Assembly (NCBI RefSeq): GCF_002531935.1
Contig: NZ_NWSV01000005.1
Span: 62,001 to 126,000 of the forward strand
Length of the DNA: 64,000 nt
Source: Rhizobium chutanense
GTDB taxonomy: Bacteria > Pseudomonadota > Alphaproteobacteria > Rhizobiales > Rhizobiaceae
Direction: 5' to 3'
Made by a program: the position numbers and the translations under genes. The notes beneath the pieces were generated by a model that saw nothing but the letters and a program-made list of their open reading frames with translations, made no database searches and had not been told where the DNA came from. Of this stretch, positions 52,906-61,578 are shown piece by piece. Position 1 is the first letter of the stretch. Each line of letters begins with the position of its first letter.

Positions 52906-53747
52906 CGTTCATCCTCCCCGAACGACAGCCACTCAGCGAGCAGCGAATTGACGACATCGGGCGCGGTCAGGTTCACCATATGACGATGACCGTCCACGAT
53001 ACGGGCCCAGCCTCGCGGCGCGAGCGCCGCCATTTGCTCCGCCATCAAAGGCGTCGAATTCGGATCATCGGACCCCGTCAGAAACAGGGCCGGACCTTGG
53101 ACGTCTTTCCAGCGATCGGCATAGGTCTCATCTCCGCCGGCAAACGCAGCGTAGGCGACAGCATATCCCTCGGGATCGACGAGGTTGAGCCATGTCCGCG
53201 TCAATTCACGCGCAACAACGCTATTCGGATCGTCGCCGAACCAGCGAGCCAAGGGACCTTCCTTGTCGACGCCGGTGACCGGGATGGCCGCGGCGCGGGC
53301 GAGCACGGCAGCTTTTGCTTGCCGGTCGCGCCTGTAGACGCCGTTGAGGTAGGCGACACGGCTGATACGTTCGCCGAAGGTCGCCGCCGCCCCTCCCGAT
53401 ACCAGCGCTCCCATGGAGTGGCCGGCAACATTCGCAGTCTCGATCGCCATCTCGTCGAGAAAGCGCCCGAACCAGGCGACGAACTCTTCGAGGCGGCTGC
53501 CCGCCGGCAATTTTGCGCTGTCGCCATGTCCCGGCATGTCGACGGCGATGACGCGGTGGCCGGCCGACAGAAAGGCGATCTGCGGAGCCCAGGCCTCGAG
53601 CCGCATGCCGACGCCATGGATCAGAACCAGCGGTTCGCCGCTGCCGGCCTCGTGATAGGCCGTTCCGCTTGCCGTCTTCTTTCGGGGCAAATCACCGGCG
53701 GCGCTCTTTGCTGTAGCGGCGCCTGAGATCGATCCGGCTGTCAGCAT
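52902..53747 (-). CDS. alpha/beta hydrolase
   Basis: A 281-residue hydrolase: oxyanion segment LVLIHGVGMRLEAW, nucleophile elbow VAGHSMGALV, acid in LTGSDDPNST and histidine in DGHRHMVNL. The cap is short. The ATG at 53747 with AGGGG about 12 bases upstream is preferred to a GTG at 53759, which is too close to the ribosome site. RutD-type hydrolases accompany LLM/flavin-reductase pairs in pyrimidine breakdown; a similar clean-up hydrolysis may occur here. Confidence 0.86.
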   Translation of the reverse strand: MLTAGSISGAATAKSAAGDLPRKKTASGTAYHEAGSGEPLVLIHGVGMRLEAWAPQIAFLSAGHRVIAVDMPGHGDSAKLPAGSRLEEFVAWFGRFLDEMAIETANVAGHSMGALVSGGAAATFGERISRVAYLNGVYRRDRQAKAAVLARAAAIPVTGVDKEGPLARWFGDDPNSVVARELTRTWLNLVDPEGYAVAYAAFAGGDETYADRWKDVQGPALFLTGSDDPNSTPLMAEQMAALAPRGWARIVDGHRHMVNLTAPDVVNSLLAEWLSFGEDER

Positions 53748-53763
53748 CTCGGAGCCCACCCCT

Positions 53764-54366
53764 TCAAACGCCCGCAGGGTTGGCGACGTCCTGCCCCAGA
53801 TCCTTCAGATCCTGGTAGCGGTCGCCAATGCGGTGATGGGGACGCCCGCCGACCGAAGCGCCGAGAGCCACGACGATCTCGTCGGCGGCAGGCGCGTCGG
53901 GGATCGCCGTCTGGATGGTCAGATAGTGCGAACGGCGGCCTTCGTCGTTCTTGTCCATCAGCGGGATCATGATCGGCGCATTGGCAGGACCGCGCGTGTT
54001 GCAGAAGGCGAGATAGGATTTGGCGCCGACAGCATGGCGATAAAAATTGCCGAAGCGCAGCGTGTGGATCAGCGCGGAGGCATGTTCGATCTCGCCGTCC
54101 AGGCCGACGACGGCGGCCTTGCCATAGGCTTCGACGGCATCGCCGGAACCGACGGCATCGATGATCATCTTGGTCAGCAACTCGCCGAGAACCGGAGCGC
54201 CCGCATGGATTTCGGGCTTGAGGTCCTCGACGAAGCCGCGGCCCGCCCAAGGGTTCTTCACGACTGCAAAAGCGGAAAACAGTTTGAGCGGCACTGCCGC
54301 GGTCTTGCCGCCTTCGATCAGCGTCGTTTCGATCTGCAGTCCCGTCTTGCGAATTTGAATGGCCAT
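53764..54366 (-). CDS. AA_synth (DUF1185) family protein
   Basis: About 200 residues matching the amino-acid-synthesis family PF06684: VVKNPWAGRGFVEDLKPEI near residue 38 and GKAAVVGLDGEIEHASALIHTLRFGN. The family name is historical and no reaction is firmly assigned. It is the first gene of the operon, next to the palindromic operator. The ATG at 54366 has AGGTGAGG upstream. Confidence 0.82.
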   Translation of the reverse strand: MAIQIRKTGLQIETTLIEGGKTAAVPLKLFSAFAVVKNPWAGRGFVEDLKPEIHAGAPVLGELLTKMIIDAVGSGDAVEAYGKAAVVGLDGEIEHASALIHTLRFGNFYRHAVGAKSYLAFCNTRGPANAPIMIPLMDKNDEGRRSHYLTIQTAIPDAPAADEIVVALGASVGGRPHHRIGDRYQDLKDLGQDVANPAGV

Positions 54367-54390
54367 GGAACACCTCACCTCTTTATTTTG

Positions 54391-54410
54391 TATTATGGTA
54401 TACCATAATA
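54391..54410. promoter_or_regulatory. 20-bp perfect palindrome, putative GntR operator
   Basis: TATTATGGTATACCATAATA lies 25 bases before the first gene of the catabolic operon. TGGTATACCA-type palindromes are typical for FCD-type GntR regulators, one of which is encoded 390 bases away. Related half-matching copies occur at about 54584-54600 and 55514-55532. The rest of the gap 54411-54753 shows no gene. Confidence 0.65.
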
Positions 54411-54583
54411 TGTGAGTGTCAAGTTGGTTTCGGCGAAGACGCAGAGGCCCGATCGCCCGGAAGCGCTTTCTTCACTCAGCCTATTGTCAGAAGCCGCACG
54501 GTGCGGCGCTCGCTCGCAGCGACGCGACGTATCGGAAGGTCAAAACGATCCCAGCCCATATGATACCGCCTTATATATTATTG

Positions 54584-54600
54584 AATATGGCATACCATCA
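54584..54600. promoter_or_regulatory. second GntR operator-like site
   Basis: AATATGGCATACCATCA shares ATGG-NATACCAT with the palindrome at 54391-54410, 190 bases further upstream of the operon. Two sites could allow looping or cooperative binding. Confidence 0.45.
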
Positions 54601-54753
54601 CATCGAGCAAAGTTGAGTGTCAAGCGTGGAGTTTGGATTCTCCTCGTTCCGGCAAGAACGTGATTAAGGATGCGGGAAGGCATCGACACATGTCGATGCA
54701 GCAGACGGCTTTGCTACCCTCTCTCGCGAAGATCGCAGTGGTCGCGCCCAGCC

Positions 54754-55449
54754 CTATTCGGCAGGCTTCTGCGCAGACAGGACCGCCTCGGCAATTGCGC
54801 TCGCAGCCGCGACGTGATCCATCGCCGCCCGTTGAGCACCCTCGCCGTCGCCGCGGCGGATGGCGTCGACGATCTTCGACATCTGCAGCGGCCCTTCGAT
54901 GCCGCGCCTTTCCGTCTTGATTGTCATCGAGCGCAGGTGGTTGATGCGCACGGTCAGCAGGTTGACGACGCCCCAGGCGACATGCCTGTCGACCATGGTG
55001 AACAGCGTCTGATAGAAAGACGAGGTATTGGCCAGCACGCCCGCCATATCGCTATCGCGATAGCTGTTGCGGATTGCGGTGAGGGACTCTTCGAGCGCGG
55101 CGACGATCTCGGGGCTGCCACGCTCCGCGCATAGCCGCGCCGCCATGCCTTCGAGCGCACCGCGGATCTCATAGATCTGCCTGGCTTCGTCGATATCCAG
55201 CTGGGCGACGATCGGTCCCTTGTTCGGCAGATTGGCGACCAGCCCTTCCGATTCCAGATGTCTCAGAACCTCGCGCACGACCGTCCGGCTGACGCCGAGC
55301 TGGGCGCAGAGATCACGCTCGACGAGGCGGTCTCCGGGACGAAAATATCCGTTGACGATGGCCTCGCGAACCTTGTCGAGTGCCAATTCACGCAATGTCT
55401 TCGCAGGACGCTCGACCCTGATTGCTGCGTCCTTCAGAGCACCGCTCAT
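54754..55449 (-). CDS. GntR family regulator, FCD subfamily
   Basis: A 231-residue regulator with the winged helix KVREAIVNGYFRPGDRLVERDLCAQLGVSRTVVREVLRHLESEGL and an FCD domain (YEIRGALEGMAARLCAER onward). The FHxxL segment, which gives a metal ligand in many relatives, reads SSFYQTLF, so one histidine is missing. It is encoded upstream of, and in the same direction as, the twelve-gene operon. Operator-like sites lie before both, so it probably represses the operon and itself. Confidence 0.88.
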   Translation of the reverse strand: MSGALKDAAIRVERPAKTLRELALDKVREAIVNGYFRPGDRLVERDLCAQLGVSRTVVREVLRHLESEGLVANLPNKGPIVAQLDIDEARQIYEIRGALEGMAARLCAERGSPEIVAALEESLTAIRNSYRDSDMAGVLANTSSFYQTLFTMVDRHVAWGVVNLLTVRINHLRSMTIKTERRGIEGPLQMSKIVDAIRRGDGEGAQRAAMDHVAAASAIAEAVLSAQKPAE

Positions 55450-55513
55450 ACCGTACCTCAGTGTTGGATTGACGTTGCACGCTCAGTTCCAGCGGCAGCC
55501 GAATTAGGAATCG

Positions 55514-55532
55514 TATTATGGCCTACCAAATA
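55514..55532. promoter_or_regulatory. third GntR operator-like site, before gntR
   Basis: TATTATGGCCTACCAAATA matches the left arm and core of the 54391-54410 palindrome and lies 65 bases before the gntR start, which suggests autoregulation. Confidence 0.45.
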
Positions 55533-55605
55533 CTGTAGCTGTCGGCGGCCGGCAATTCAACAGCACCGTGCTGATCCCAGGATTGTCGGCCCTAGGATTG
55601 TCGGC

Positions 55606-56976
55606 CTATGCATCGGAAACGGGCCGCGCCCTGACGATCTCTTCGACCACGGTCTTCGCCTGCACCCGGATGTCGGGGACGGCGGTGATCTCCCAGAATT
55701 GCCCCGCCGTCAAGGCGCCGACGGCAAACAACCGGGCAGACGAGCTCCGGGACGGAGCCATGACCTCGGAAGCCGCATCCACCTGGATGCCGAGGCCGAG
55801 AGGATCGGGGACGATCAGTTGGAACCGGCTCATTTCCTTCAAAAGCGGCGAATGGCTGAGCCCGGCGCGCTCCATCCCCGTGCAGTTGACCAGCCAGTCC
55901 GCGCCGATCTCGGCGATCTCGCGCTTCGCCCTGACCCTGTAACCGGCGACGAGCCTGTCTTGCCCGGCCTCGAGCGATTTCAGGAAGCCCGCGTGGAAGC
56001 GAACGGTTCCGTCCGACACCAGTTTCTCGAATGCGGCGAACACGTCGGGCGCGACCCGGTGACGGTGGATGTTCCACCAGGGAAGCGCATGCCTGAGGAA
56101 ACGCGCCCGCTCCTCGCTCGAAAGCCTTTGCCAGAGCGCCTGCGTGACCGGCCTCAGGCCGTCCATCACACTCCGCCAGTCGGCGACCTCCCTGCTCTTG
56201 CCCCGCAAGGTCTTCAACAGGACGCTGATCGTCCGGGGAAGTCTCTCGACGTCGATCGGCAGAGGCGCCGGCGGCATCTTCGCATGTCCGAGTGGTGCCA
56301 GGCCGCGCCGCGAAAGCACGTCGATCCTGCCTCTATGGCCGTGGGCGCGAAGAGCGAGAACCTGATCGATCATCGTCAAGCCGGAGCCGAGGATGCAGAC
56401 CGCATCGGAAGGTGCGACGCGCCTCAGCCATGAGAGCCGCCACGGGTTCTCGATGATCCGCGACCGCAAAAATGGCGGGACGCCGGCCGGATCGACCGGA
56501 AGGTTCGCGTTTCCGACACCAAGACAGAGCACCACATTCTTCCCGGCAATCTCATCGCCATTGCCGAGGTGGAAGGCGAGCGTGCTCGCGTAGCGCTCCA
56601 CGCATCCCGCCGCCTTGGCCTTGATGAAGTCGACCCGGCAACGGCCGTCCCGCTTTCGCAGCAGCCGCGCAAGCGTATCTCTAACATAAAGACCGTAATC
56701 GCTGCGCGAGGCGAAATCGCCGGCCTGCAGCTGGCGTCCACGGCTTTTCAGCCAGTCGACAAAATCGTCGGGATGATGCGGCAGCAGGCTCATGCGGCCG
56801 GCTGGAACATTGAGGCGATGGAGATAAAGTTCCGTCCGGTACGCCGTCCCGCGGCCGAAACCGGGATCGTCACCGACGACGGCAACCTTCGCCGAGACGG
56901 GAAGCTGCTCGATGAGATTGCAGGTCACAGCGATCGCTGAAAAACCGGAACCAACGACGATCACATCGTATATCAA
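55606..56976 (-). CDS. FAD/NAD(P)-binding protein (COG4529-like)
   Basis: A 456-residue flavoprotein: N-terminal VIVVGSGFSAIAVTCNLIEQL, a long insertion with LNVPAGRMSLLPHHPDDFVDWL typical of PF13454 proteins, and a second nucleotide loop ILGSGLTMIDQVLALRAHG. Such proteins are thought to be flavin-dependent oxidoreductases or hydroxylases of unknown substrate. The only in-frame start before the dinucleotide fold is TTG at 56976, preceded by AGGGAG. It is divergent from the tau operon, which hints at sulfur-compound oxidation. Confidence 0.82.
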   Translation of the reverse strand: MIYDVIVVGSGFSAIAVTCNLIEQLPVSAKVAVVGDDPGFGRGTAYRTELYLHRLNVPAGRMSLLPHHPDDFVDWLKSRGRQLQAGDFASRSDYGLYVRDTLARLLRKRDGRCRVDFIKAKAAGCVERYASTLAFHLGNGDEIAGKNVVLCLGVGNANLPVDPAGVPPFLRSRIIENPWRLSWLRRVAPSDAVCILGSGLTMIDQVLALRAHGHRGRIDVLSRRGLAPLGHAKMPPAPLPIDVERLPRTISVLLKTLRGKSREVADWRSVMDGLRPVTQALWQRLSSEERARFLRHALPWWNIHRHRVAPDVFAAFEKLVSDGTVRFHAGFLKSLEAGQDRLVAGYRVRAKREIAEIGADWLVNCTGMERAGLSHSPLLKEMSRFQLIVPDPLGLGIQVDAASEVMAPSRSSSARLFAVGALTAGQFWEITAVPDIRVQAKTVVEEIVRARPVSDA

Positions 56977-57091
56977 CGCATTCTCCCTGAAGCTTCACAC
57001 CGCCATCGAGGCATCTCGTCGTTCAAGCCCGCGTCACCCGCAGGCCCTTCCAGATTGCACCGGCAACGGAATCATGAAAACAAATGTCTCC

Positions 57092-57108
57092 ATTGTCTAT
57101 AAATATAG
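57092..57108. promoter_or_regulatory. ATTGTCTATAAA element in the tau promoter region
   Basis: The 12-mer at 57092-57103 is part of CTATA-AA-TATAG, an inverted repeat, 97 bases before tauA. The identical 12-mer occurs before the FMN reductase gene at 62816-62827. It may be the site of a sulfur-responsive regulator or a shared promoter element. Confidence 0.45.
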
Positions 57109-57144
57109 TTTGTTATTTCTCCCGCTAGCCCATTCCCACCCATT

Positions 57145-57158
57145 ACCCTTTCGAGGGT
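57145..57158 (+). other. small UUCG-capped hairpin in tauA leader
   Basis: ACCCT-TTCG-AGGGT would form a 5-bp stem capped by the very stable UUCG tetraloop, 42 bases before the tauA start. It may shield the messenger's 5' end. Confidence 0.35.
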
Positions 57159-57200
57159 GAGATCAAGGGGCCGGGTGGCCCTCAAACACAGGGGCTCAAG

Positions 57201-58214
57201 ATGAATTTCAAAAAATTGGTTGCCGCGATCGCCATCGGCGTCGGCACTCTTGCAACGGCGGTTATCGCGGAAGCCGCGGACAAGAAGGTCGTCGTCGGTT
57301 ATCAAACCGACGCCTTGCCGTCTTCCGTGGCGATCGCCAATGGCGAATTCGCCAAGGAAACCGGATACGAGATCGACTTTCGCAGGTTTAACTCCGGCGC
57401 CGAGATCTTTGCGGCGATTGCCTCCGGCGACGTCCAGGTCGGCTATGTCGGCTCCAGCCCGTTTGCGGCTGCGGTCTCGCGCGGGCTCGAGGTCAAGGCC
57501 TTCTACCTCGCCTCCATCTCCGGCATCGACGAGGCTCTCGTCGTCCGCAACGGTTCCGGCATCGAAAGCCTGAACGATCTGAAGGGCAAGAAGCTTGCTG
57601 CCGCGCCTGTTTCCACCGACCACTATCAGCTGCTGGCGCTGATCAAATCGCTCGGCCTGACCGAGAAGGACGTTCAGGTCTTCGCCATCCCGCAGCCCGA
57701 AATCGTCGCCAGCTATAACCGCGGCGATATCGATGGCGGCTTCGTCTGGGATCCGGCGCTCACCGAACTGAAGAAAAACGGCAAGGTTCTCGTCACCTCC
57801 AAGGACGTGGCGGACAAGGGTGCGCCGACCTTCTCGGCCTGGGTCGCGACCTCGAAATTTGCCGCCGACAACCCAGCCTTCCTGAAAGGCTTCGCCTCGG
57901 TCATCAACAAATATTACGCGTCCTTCGCCTCGGACAAAGCTGCCTGGGGTCCCGACAGCGACAATGCCAAGTCGCTCGCCAAGCTTCTCGGCGGCACAGC
58001 CGACCAGCAGGCATCGGCCCTGAAGAACCTGACGCTGCTCACGCCCGAGGTCCAGGCATCGGATGCCTGGCTCGGCGGCGGCGAAAAGGCGGGTGCCGGC
58101 AAGATCCTCAAGGACACTGCTTCGTTCCTGAAGGAACAGGGCAAGGTGTCCGACGTACTGGCGAATTACGGCGCCTTCGTCACCGCCGACGCGCTGACCG
58201 CCGTCAGCAACTGA
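57201..58214 (+). CDS. tauA: taurine/sulfonate-type ABC substrate-binding protein
   Basis: Periplasmic receptor of 337 residues; signal peptide LVAAIAIGVGTLATAVIAEA. Family segments VVVGYQTDALPSSVAIANGEFAKETGYEIDFRRFNSGAEIFAAIASGDVQ and YVGSSPFAAAVSRGLEVKAFYLA match TauA. It captures taurine or related sulfonates for sulfur supply. AGGGG lies before ATG. A strong stem-loop separates it from tauB. Confidence 0.88.
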   Translation: MNFKKLVAAIAIGVGTLATAVIAEAADKKVVVGYQTDALPSSVAIANGEFAKETGYEIDFRRFNSGAEIFAAIASGDVQVGYVGSSPFAAAVSRGLEVKAFYLASISGIDEALVVRNGSGIESLNDLKGKKLAAAPVSTDHYQLLALIKSLGLTEKDVQVFAIPQPEIVASYNRGDIDGGFVWDPALTELKKNGKVLVTSKDVADKGAPTFSAWVATSKFAADNPAFLKGFASVINKYYASFASDKAAWGPDSDNAKSLAKLLGGTADQQASALKNLTLLTPEVQASDAWLGGGEKAGAGKILKDTASFLKEQGKVSDVLANYGAFVTADALTAVSN

Positions 58215-58222
58215 TCCTCCCC

Positions 58223-58252
58223 GACGCCGGCGCGGCTTGCCGCGTCGGCGTC
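58223..58252 (+). other. intercistronic stem-loop between tauA and tauB
   Basis: GACGCCGGCGCGGC and GCCGCGTCGGCGTC pair over 14 positions (one G-U) with only a TT tip, nine bases after the tauA stop, followed by TAATTTG. It is the strongest of four such structures at binding-protein/permease-side junctions here. Confidence 0.65.
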
Positions 58253-58270
58253 TAATTTGCGAGCGGCACC

Positions 58271-59059
58271 ATGCTTAAAGTCGATCACGCCAGCGTTTTC
58301 TTCGCAGCCCGCGACGGGCGTACCGTTCACGCGCTCGATCGCGTGTCTTTCGATATTCCCGAACGAGGTTTCGTCGTGGCACTCGGAGCGTCGGGATGCG
58401 GCAAGTCAACTCTTCTCAACGCGATTGCCGGTTTCCTTCCGCTTTCGGAAGGCCGGATCACCCTCGACGGCCGTGCTGTCGAACGGCCGGGTGCCGATCG
58501 TGGCGTCGTCTTTCAGAAGGACTCGCTGCTGCCGTGGAAATCCGTGGCCGACAATGTCGCGCTCGGTCTGAAATTCGCCGGCGTCAAGCGCAAGGAGCGC
58601 GAAGCGCGCGCGCTGGAATTGCTCAGGCTCACCGGCCTTGATGAATTCGCCGGCGCTTTTCCCTACGAACTCTCCGGCGGCATGCGCCAGCGTGTCGGCA
58701 TCGCCCGGGCTCTGGCGACAAATCCCGACATCCTGCTGATGGATGAGCCATTCGGCGCGCTCGACAGCCTGACGCGCGAACAGATGCAGGAGCTGCTGGT
58801 TTCCATCTGGAATAAAACGGCAAAGAAGGTTTTCTTCATCACCCACTCGATCGAAGAGGCCCTGTTCCTGGGGACGCAGGTCCTGGTCATGTCGCCGCGG
58901 CCGGGACGCGTCGTGGCGCGCTTCGATCTCGATTTCGTCCGCCGCTTCGCCGAAACCGGCGACGCCCGGTCGATCAAGGCGTCGCCGCAATTTGCCGAGC
59001 TGCGCGAGGAAATCCGCGCCATTCTGCACAGCACCGAAGATTTGAGGAGCGCCGCATGA
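58271..59059 (+). CDS. tauB: taurine/sulfonate-type ABC ATP-binding protein
   Basis: A 262-residue ATPase: Walker [10 protein letters not shown], signature [15 protein letters not shown], Walker [13 protein letters not shown], switch [11 protein letters not shown]. Length and motifs fit TauB/SsuB. The stop overlaps the permease start by four bases. Confidence 0.91.
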   Translation: MLKVDHASVFFAARDGRTVHALDRVSFDIPERGFVVALGASGCGKSTLLNAIAGFLPLSEGRITLDGRAVERPGADRGVVFQKDSLLPWKSVADNVALGLKFAGVKRKEREARALELLRLTGLDEFAGAFPYELSGGMRQRVGIARALATNPDILLMDEPFGALDSLTREQMQELLVSIWNKTAKKVFFITHSIEEALFLGTQVLVMSPRPGRVVARFDLDFVRRFAETGDARSIKASPQFAELREEIRAILHSTEDLRSAA

Positions 59060-59910
59060 GCGATATCGTCCAGGCCCCGCCGATTGCGGCCGGTAGAGAG
59101 GACCACCAGGTCAAGCTCGTGAAAATGGCTAGCTTCGGCGCCGGTGAGAAATCGACGGTGGTCATCAGCATTGCCACGGCGCTTGCCATATTGCTGCTGT
59201 GGTGGGTCGTATCGGCGCTCGGCGTCGTTCCACATCTGTTCCTGCCGCGCCCGGACGAGGTGCTGACGCAGATCGGCGCCGTCTATCGCGACGGTTACGC
59301 CGGCGCGTCGCTCTCCGAGCATGTTTTTGCGAGCCTGTTCCGCATCGTCGTCGCAGCCCTCATCGCCATTTCCGCCGGTATTCCGCTGGGCTTGCTGATG
59401 GGGCTGAATCGCTGGGCGAAAGGCGTGCTCGACGCGCCGATCGAGTTCTACTGGCCGCTTCCGCCGCTTTCCTACCTGCCGCTGATGATCATCTGGCTCG
59501 GCATCGGCGAAACGTCGAAGATCACGCTGCTGGTGCTGGCGATGTTCGCGCCGATCTGCCTGTCGGCCCAGGCCGGCGTTCGTTCGCTGCCGATCGAGCG
59601 CGTCAATGCCGCCCGTTCGCTGGGCGCCAGCCGGCTGCAGCTCTTCCTCGATATCGTCCTGCCGTCGGCCCTGCCCGAGATCCTCACCGGCATCCGCATC
59701 GCGCTCGGCATCGGCTGGGGTACGCTGGTCGCGGCCGAATTGATCGCCTCCACGCGCGGGATCGGTTTCATGATCATGTCGGCGTCGCAGTTCCTGGCGA
59801 CCGACGTCGTCTTCGTCGGCATCGGCATCATCGCGATCTGCGCCTTCACCTTCTCGGCCGCTATCCGCTTTCTGGAAGCGTTCCTCGTGCCCTGGAAGGG
59901 CAAGCTCTGA
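59056..59910 (+). CDS. tauC: taurine/sulfonate-type ABC permease
   Basis: A 284-residue permease with about six helices; coupling loop [47 protein letters not shown] is the hallmark of the TauC/SsuC group. It completes the importer. No taurine dioxygenase gene follows directly, so cleavage is done by an enzyme elsewhere or by one of the neighbouring flavoproteins. Confidence 0.9.
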   Translation: MSDIVQAPPIAAGREDHQVKLVKMASFGAGEKSTVVISIATALAILLLWWVVSALGVVPHLFLPRPDEVLTQIGAVYRDGYAGASLSEHVFASLFRIVVAALIAISAGIPLGLLMGLNRWAKGVLDAPIEFYWPLPPLSYLPLMIIWLGIGETSKITLLVLAMFAPICLSAQAGVRSLPIERVNAARSLGASRLQLFLDIVLPSALPEILTGIRIALGIGWGTLVAAELIASTRGIGFMIMSASQFLATDVVFVGIGIIAICAFTFSAAIRFLEAFLVPWKGKL

Positions 59911-59921
59911 CCGAATGGCAC

Positions 59922-59948
59922 CAGGCAGCCCTGTTCAACGGCTGCCTG
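59922..59948. terminator. stem-loop between convergent tauC and chaC genes
   Basis: CAGGCAGCC and GGCTGCCTG form a perfect 9-bp stem with a 9-base loop; the chaC stop codon lies in the loop. It suits a shared terminator for both directions, without a T-run. Confidence 0.55.
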
Positions 59949-60675
59949 ATGCCCCGTTCAGCCCGTGTATGGCGACGAGTTCGGCTGCGACCAGTTGCTG
60001 AAGCCGCCATAGATTGCGGTCCCGAATGCCGCGTTCCTCCAGATGCTTCACGGTCAGATACAGATATTCGGCGCAGGAGCCGATGTGTCCGCAGGCGCGC
60101 GCCAGCACCCGCGCCACCGTCTCCAGCGGCAATTTGCGGGAAACACGCTCGCCCTTGGGGCCAGCCCAAAAGACCAGCGCGCGTACCAACCCATGCGCGG
60201 TCGCGACCGGGATCCAGCGAACCGTCGCGGCGTCTTCCATTGTGCCGACCTCACGGCGGATCAATCGCCGCAGTTGGCCAAGGCGATCGTCGTCGGCGAG
60301 CCTGAAGACGATGCCGTTGCAACGGCCACCCCGGTCAAGCGCCATCATCAGGCCCGGCTGAGCCCGCGTTCCCCGCCAGCGGGTCATCTCCAGGCAGAAG
60401 GAGCGGTGCCAGCCTCGTGTCGCGCCATGCTGTGCTTCGACGGCATCGAAGTCCGGCTTCCATATCAATGATCCGTAGGCGAAGATCCAAAGCGGCGCGC
60501 CCGCCGACTCGTGAAACAGCCGCTCGGCCAGCATCTCCAGCTCCGCCTCGGTCAACGGTTTTCGGTGCGGTTCCGGACCGACATCGACCTCGGGGCGAAG
60601 GCTCAGCGACACAAGTTCGTCCGTCAGAGCCATTCTCGGTCCGGGCATCAAAATGGTGCTTCCCAGGCCGGTCAT
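59935..60675 (-). CDS. chaC: ChaC-like gamma-glutamylcyclotransferase
   Basis: A 246-residue protein predicted to split glutathione into 5-oxoproline and Cys-Gly. The substrate loop FAYGSLIWKPDF (YGSL) and following strands (RGWHRSFCLEMTRWRGT, GRCNGIVFRLAD) are the ChaC hallmarks. The ATG at 60675 is three bases after the upstream stop; internal ATGs at codons 10 and 15 are alternatives. In this sulfur-related neighbourhood it could release cysteine from glutathione under sulfur shortage. Confidence 0.88.
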   Translation of the reverse strand: MTGLGSTILMPGPRMALTDELVSLSLRPEVDVGPEPHRKPLTEAELEMLAERLFHESAGAPLWIFAYGSLIWKPDFDAVEAQHGATRGWHRSFCLEMTRWRGTRAQPGLMMALDRGGRCNGIVFRLADDDRLGQLRRLIRREVGTMEDAATVRWIPVATAHGLVRALVFWAGPKGERVSRKLPLETVARVLARACGHIGSCAEYLYLTVKHLEERGIRDRNLWRLQQLVAAELVAIHGLNGASGSR

Positions 60676-60678
60676 CCG

Positions 60679-60987
60679 TCAATGCACCGAGGATGTGGCG
60701 GGCTCTGCCTGCCGCAGTTGCAAGCTGCGCAGCAGCAGCGCGGCTTCCCTGACAATTGCCGAGAATGTCGCATCATCGGCCTCTGCGATCCTTCCTGTCA
60801 TGTCGCGGATGATCGTCGTGAGACGGACGATCGACGTGCGATGCTGCGCATCTTCCGATCCCGTTTCGGCATCGGCCATGGCCAGCAGCGTCTGCACCAG
60901 CCGTTCCATTGTCTGCCGGCGCCGGCTCCTCGGATCGGCATTCGGATCTTCACTCAGGCGCAAGAGGTCGGCGACGATATCGGACAT
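60679..60987 (-). CDS. hypothetical protein, 102 residues
   Basis: I do not recognise this protein. It is a soluble, mostly helical chain (ADLLRLSEDPNADPRSRRRQTMERLVQTLLAMADAETG; AIVREAALLLRSLQLRQAE) with no signal peptide or membrane segment. It lies nine bases after the hydrolase gene and three before chaC, so it belongs to that operon, which supports it as a real gene. Confidence 0.65.
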   Translation of the reverse strand: MSDIVADLLRLSEDPNADPRSRRRQTMERLVQTLLAMADAETGSEDAQHRTSIVRLTTIIRDMTGRIAEADDATFSAIVREAALLLRSLQLRQAEPATSSVH

Positions 60988-60996
60988 TGCGCTGCC

Positions 60997-61578
60997 TCAC
61001 ACCGCAAAGGCCGGCGACATGGAAACCGTAGGCCTGCGCCCCCGCGCCTGCGTCTTCAAGGCCTCCAGCAGCCGGTAGCCGCTGCGCCAGCGACCAAAGC
61101 CGCTGGCAACATTGATGTGGCCGGCAAGGCCGATATTCCTGGTCTCGGCGTTCCACAGGCGGCCGAAAAGCGTCAGCCGGTCGACCGTCATGTAGGCATC
61201 GTTCATGCTGCCGACAACGATGCTGGGGAAAGGCAGAGGCGCCGTCGGCATGCCGCCGAAGGTGATATGTCCCGGATGCAGGATTTCGGTGGCCTGCAGA
61301 TCGCAGGGAGCGACGAGCAGCGCCCCTTTGACGCGGCGTGCTGCATTTCGCCCCGCCAGCCGGGCGGCAAGCAGGCATCCGAGACTATGGGCAACGAGAT
61401 AGGCCTCGCCCGCTTCGTCAAGCGCGCCTTCCAGCTGCAGCAGCCAGGCGTCGAGGTTCGGACGATCCCAGTCATTTTGAGCGACGCAACGACTGCCCGG
61501 CTGATCCTCCAGCCAGTGCTGTTGCCAATGCCCTTCTCCCGAGCCGAAGAGGCCGGGAAGGATGAGGACTTCGCTCAT
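60997..61578 (-). CDS. RBBP9/YdeN-family alpha/beta hydrolase
   Basis: A 193-residue serine hydrolase: VLILPGLFGSGEGHWQQHW, nucleophile YLVAHSLGCLLA and the late histidine in AGHINVASGFGRW are diagnostic of the RBBP9/YdeN family. Substrates are unknown. Its start overlaps the stop of the 50-residue membrane protein gene, which implies coupling. Confidence 0.87.
   Translation of the reverse strand: MSEVLILPGLFGSGEGHWQQHWLEDQPGSRCVAQNDWDRPNLDAWLLQLEGALDEAGEAYLVAHSLGCLLAARLAGRNAARRVKGALLVAPCDLQATEILHPGHITFGGMPTAPLPFPSIVVGSMNDAYMTVDRLTLFGRLWNAETRNIGLAGHINVASGFGRWRSGYRLLEALKTQARGRRPTVSMSPAFAV

Noticed and set aside
54412..54663. Plus-strand open frame of 83 codons between the operator sites
   Set aside because: It has no ribosome site or domain and lies across the second operator-like site.
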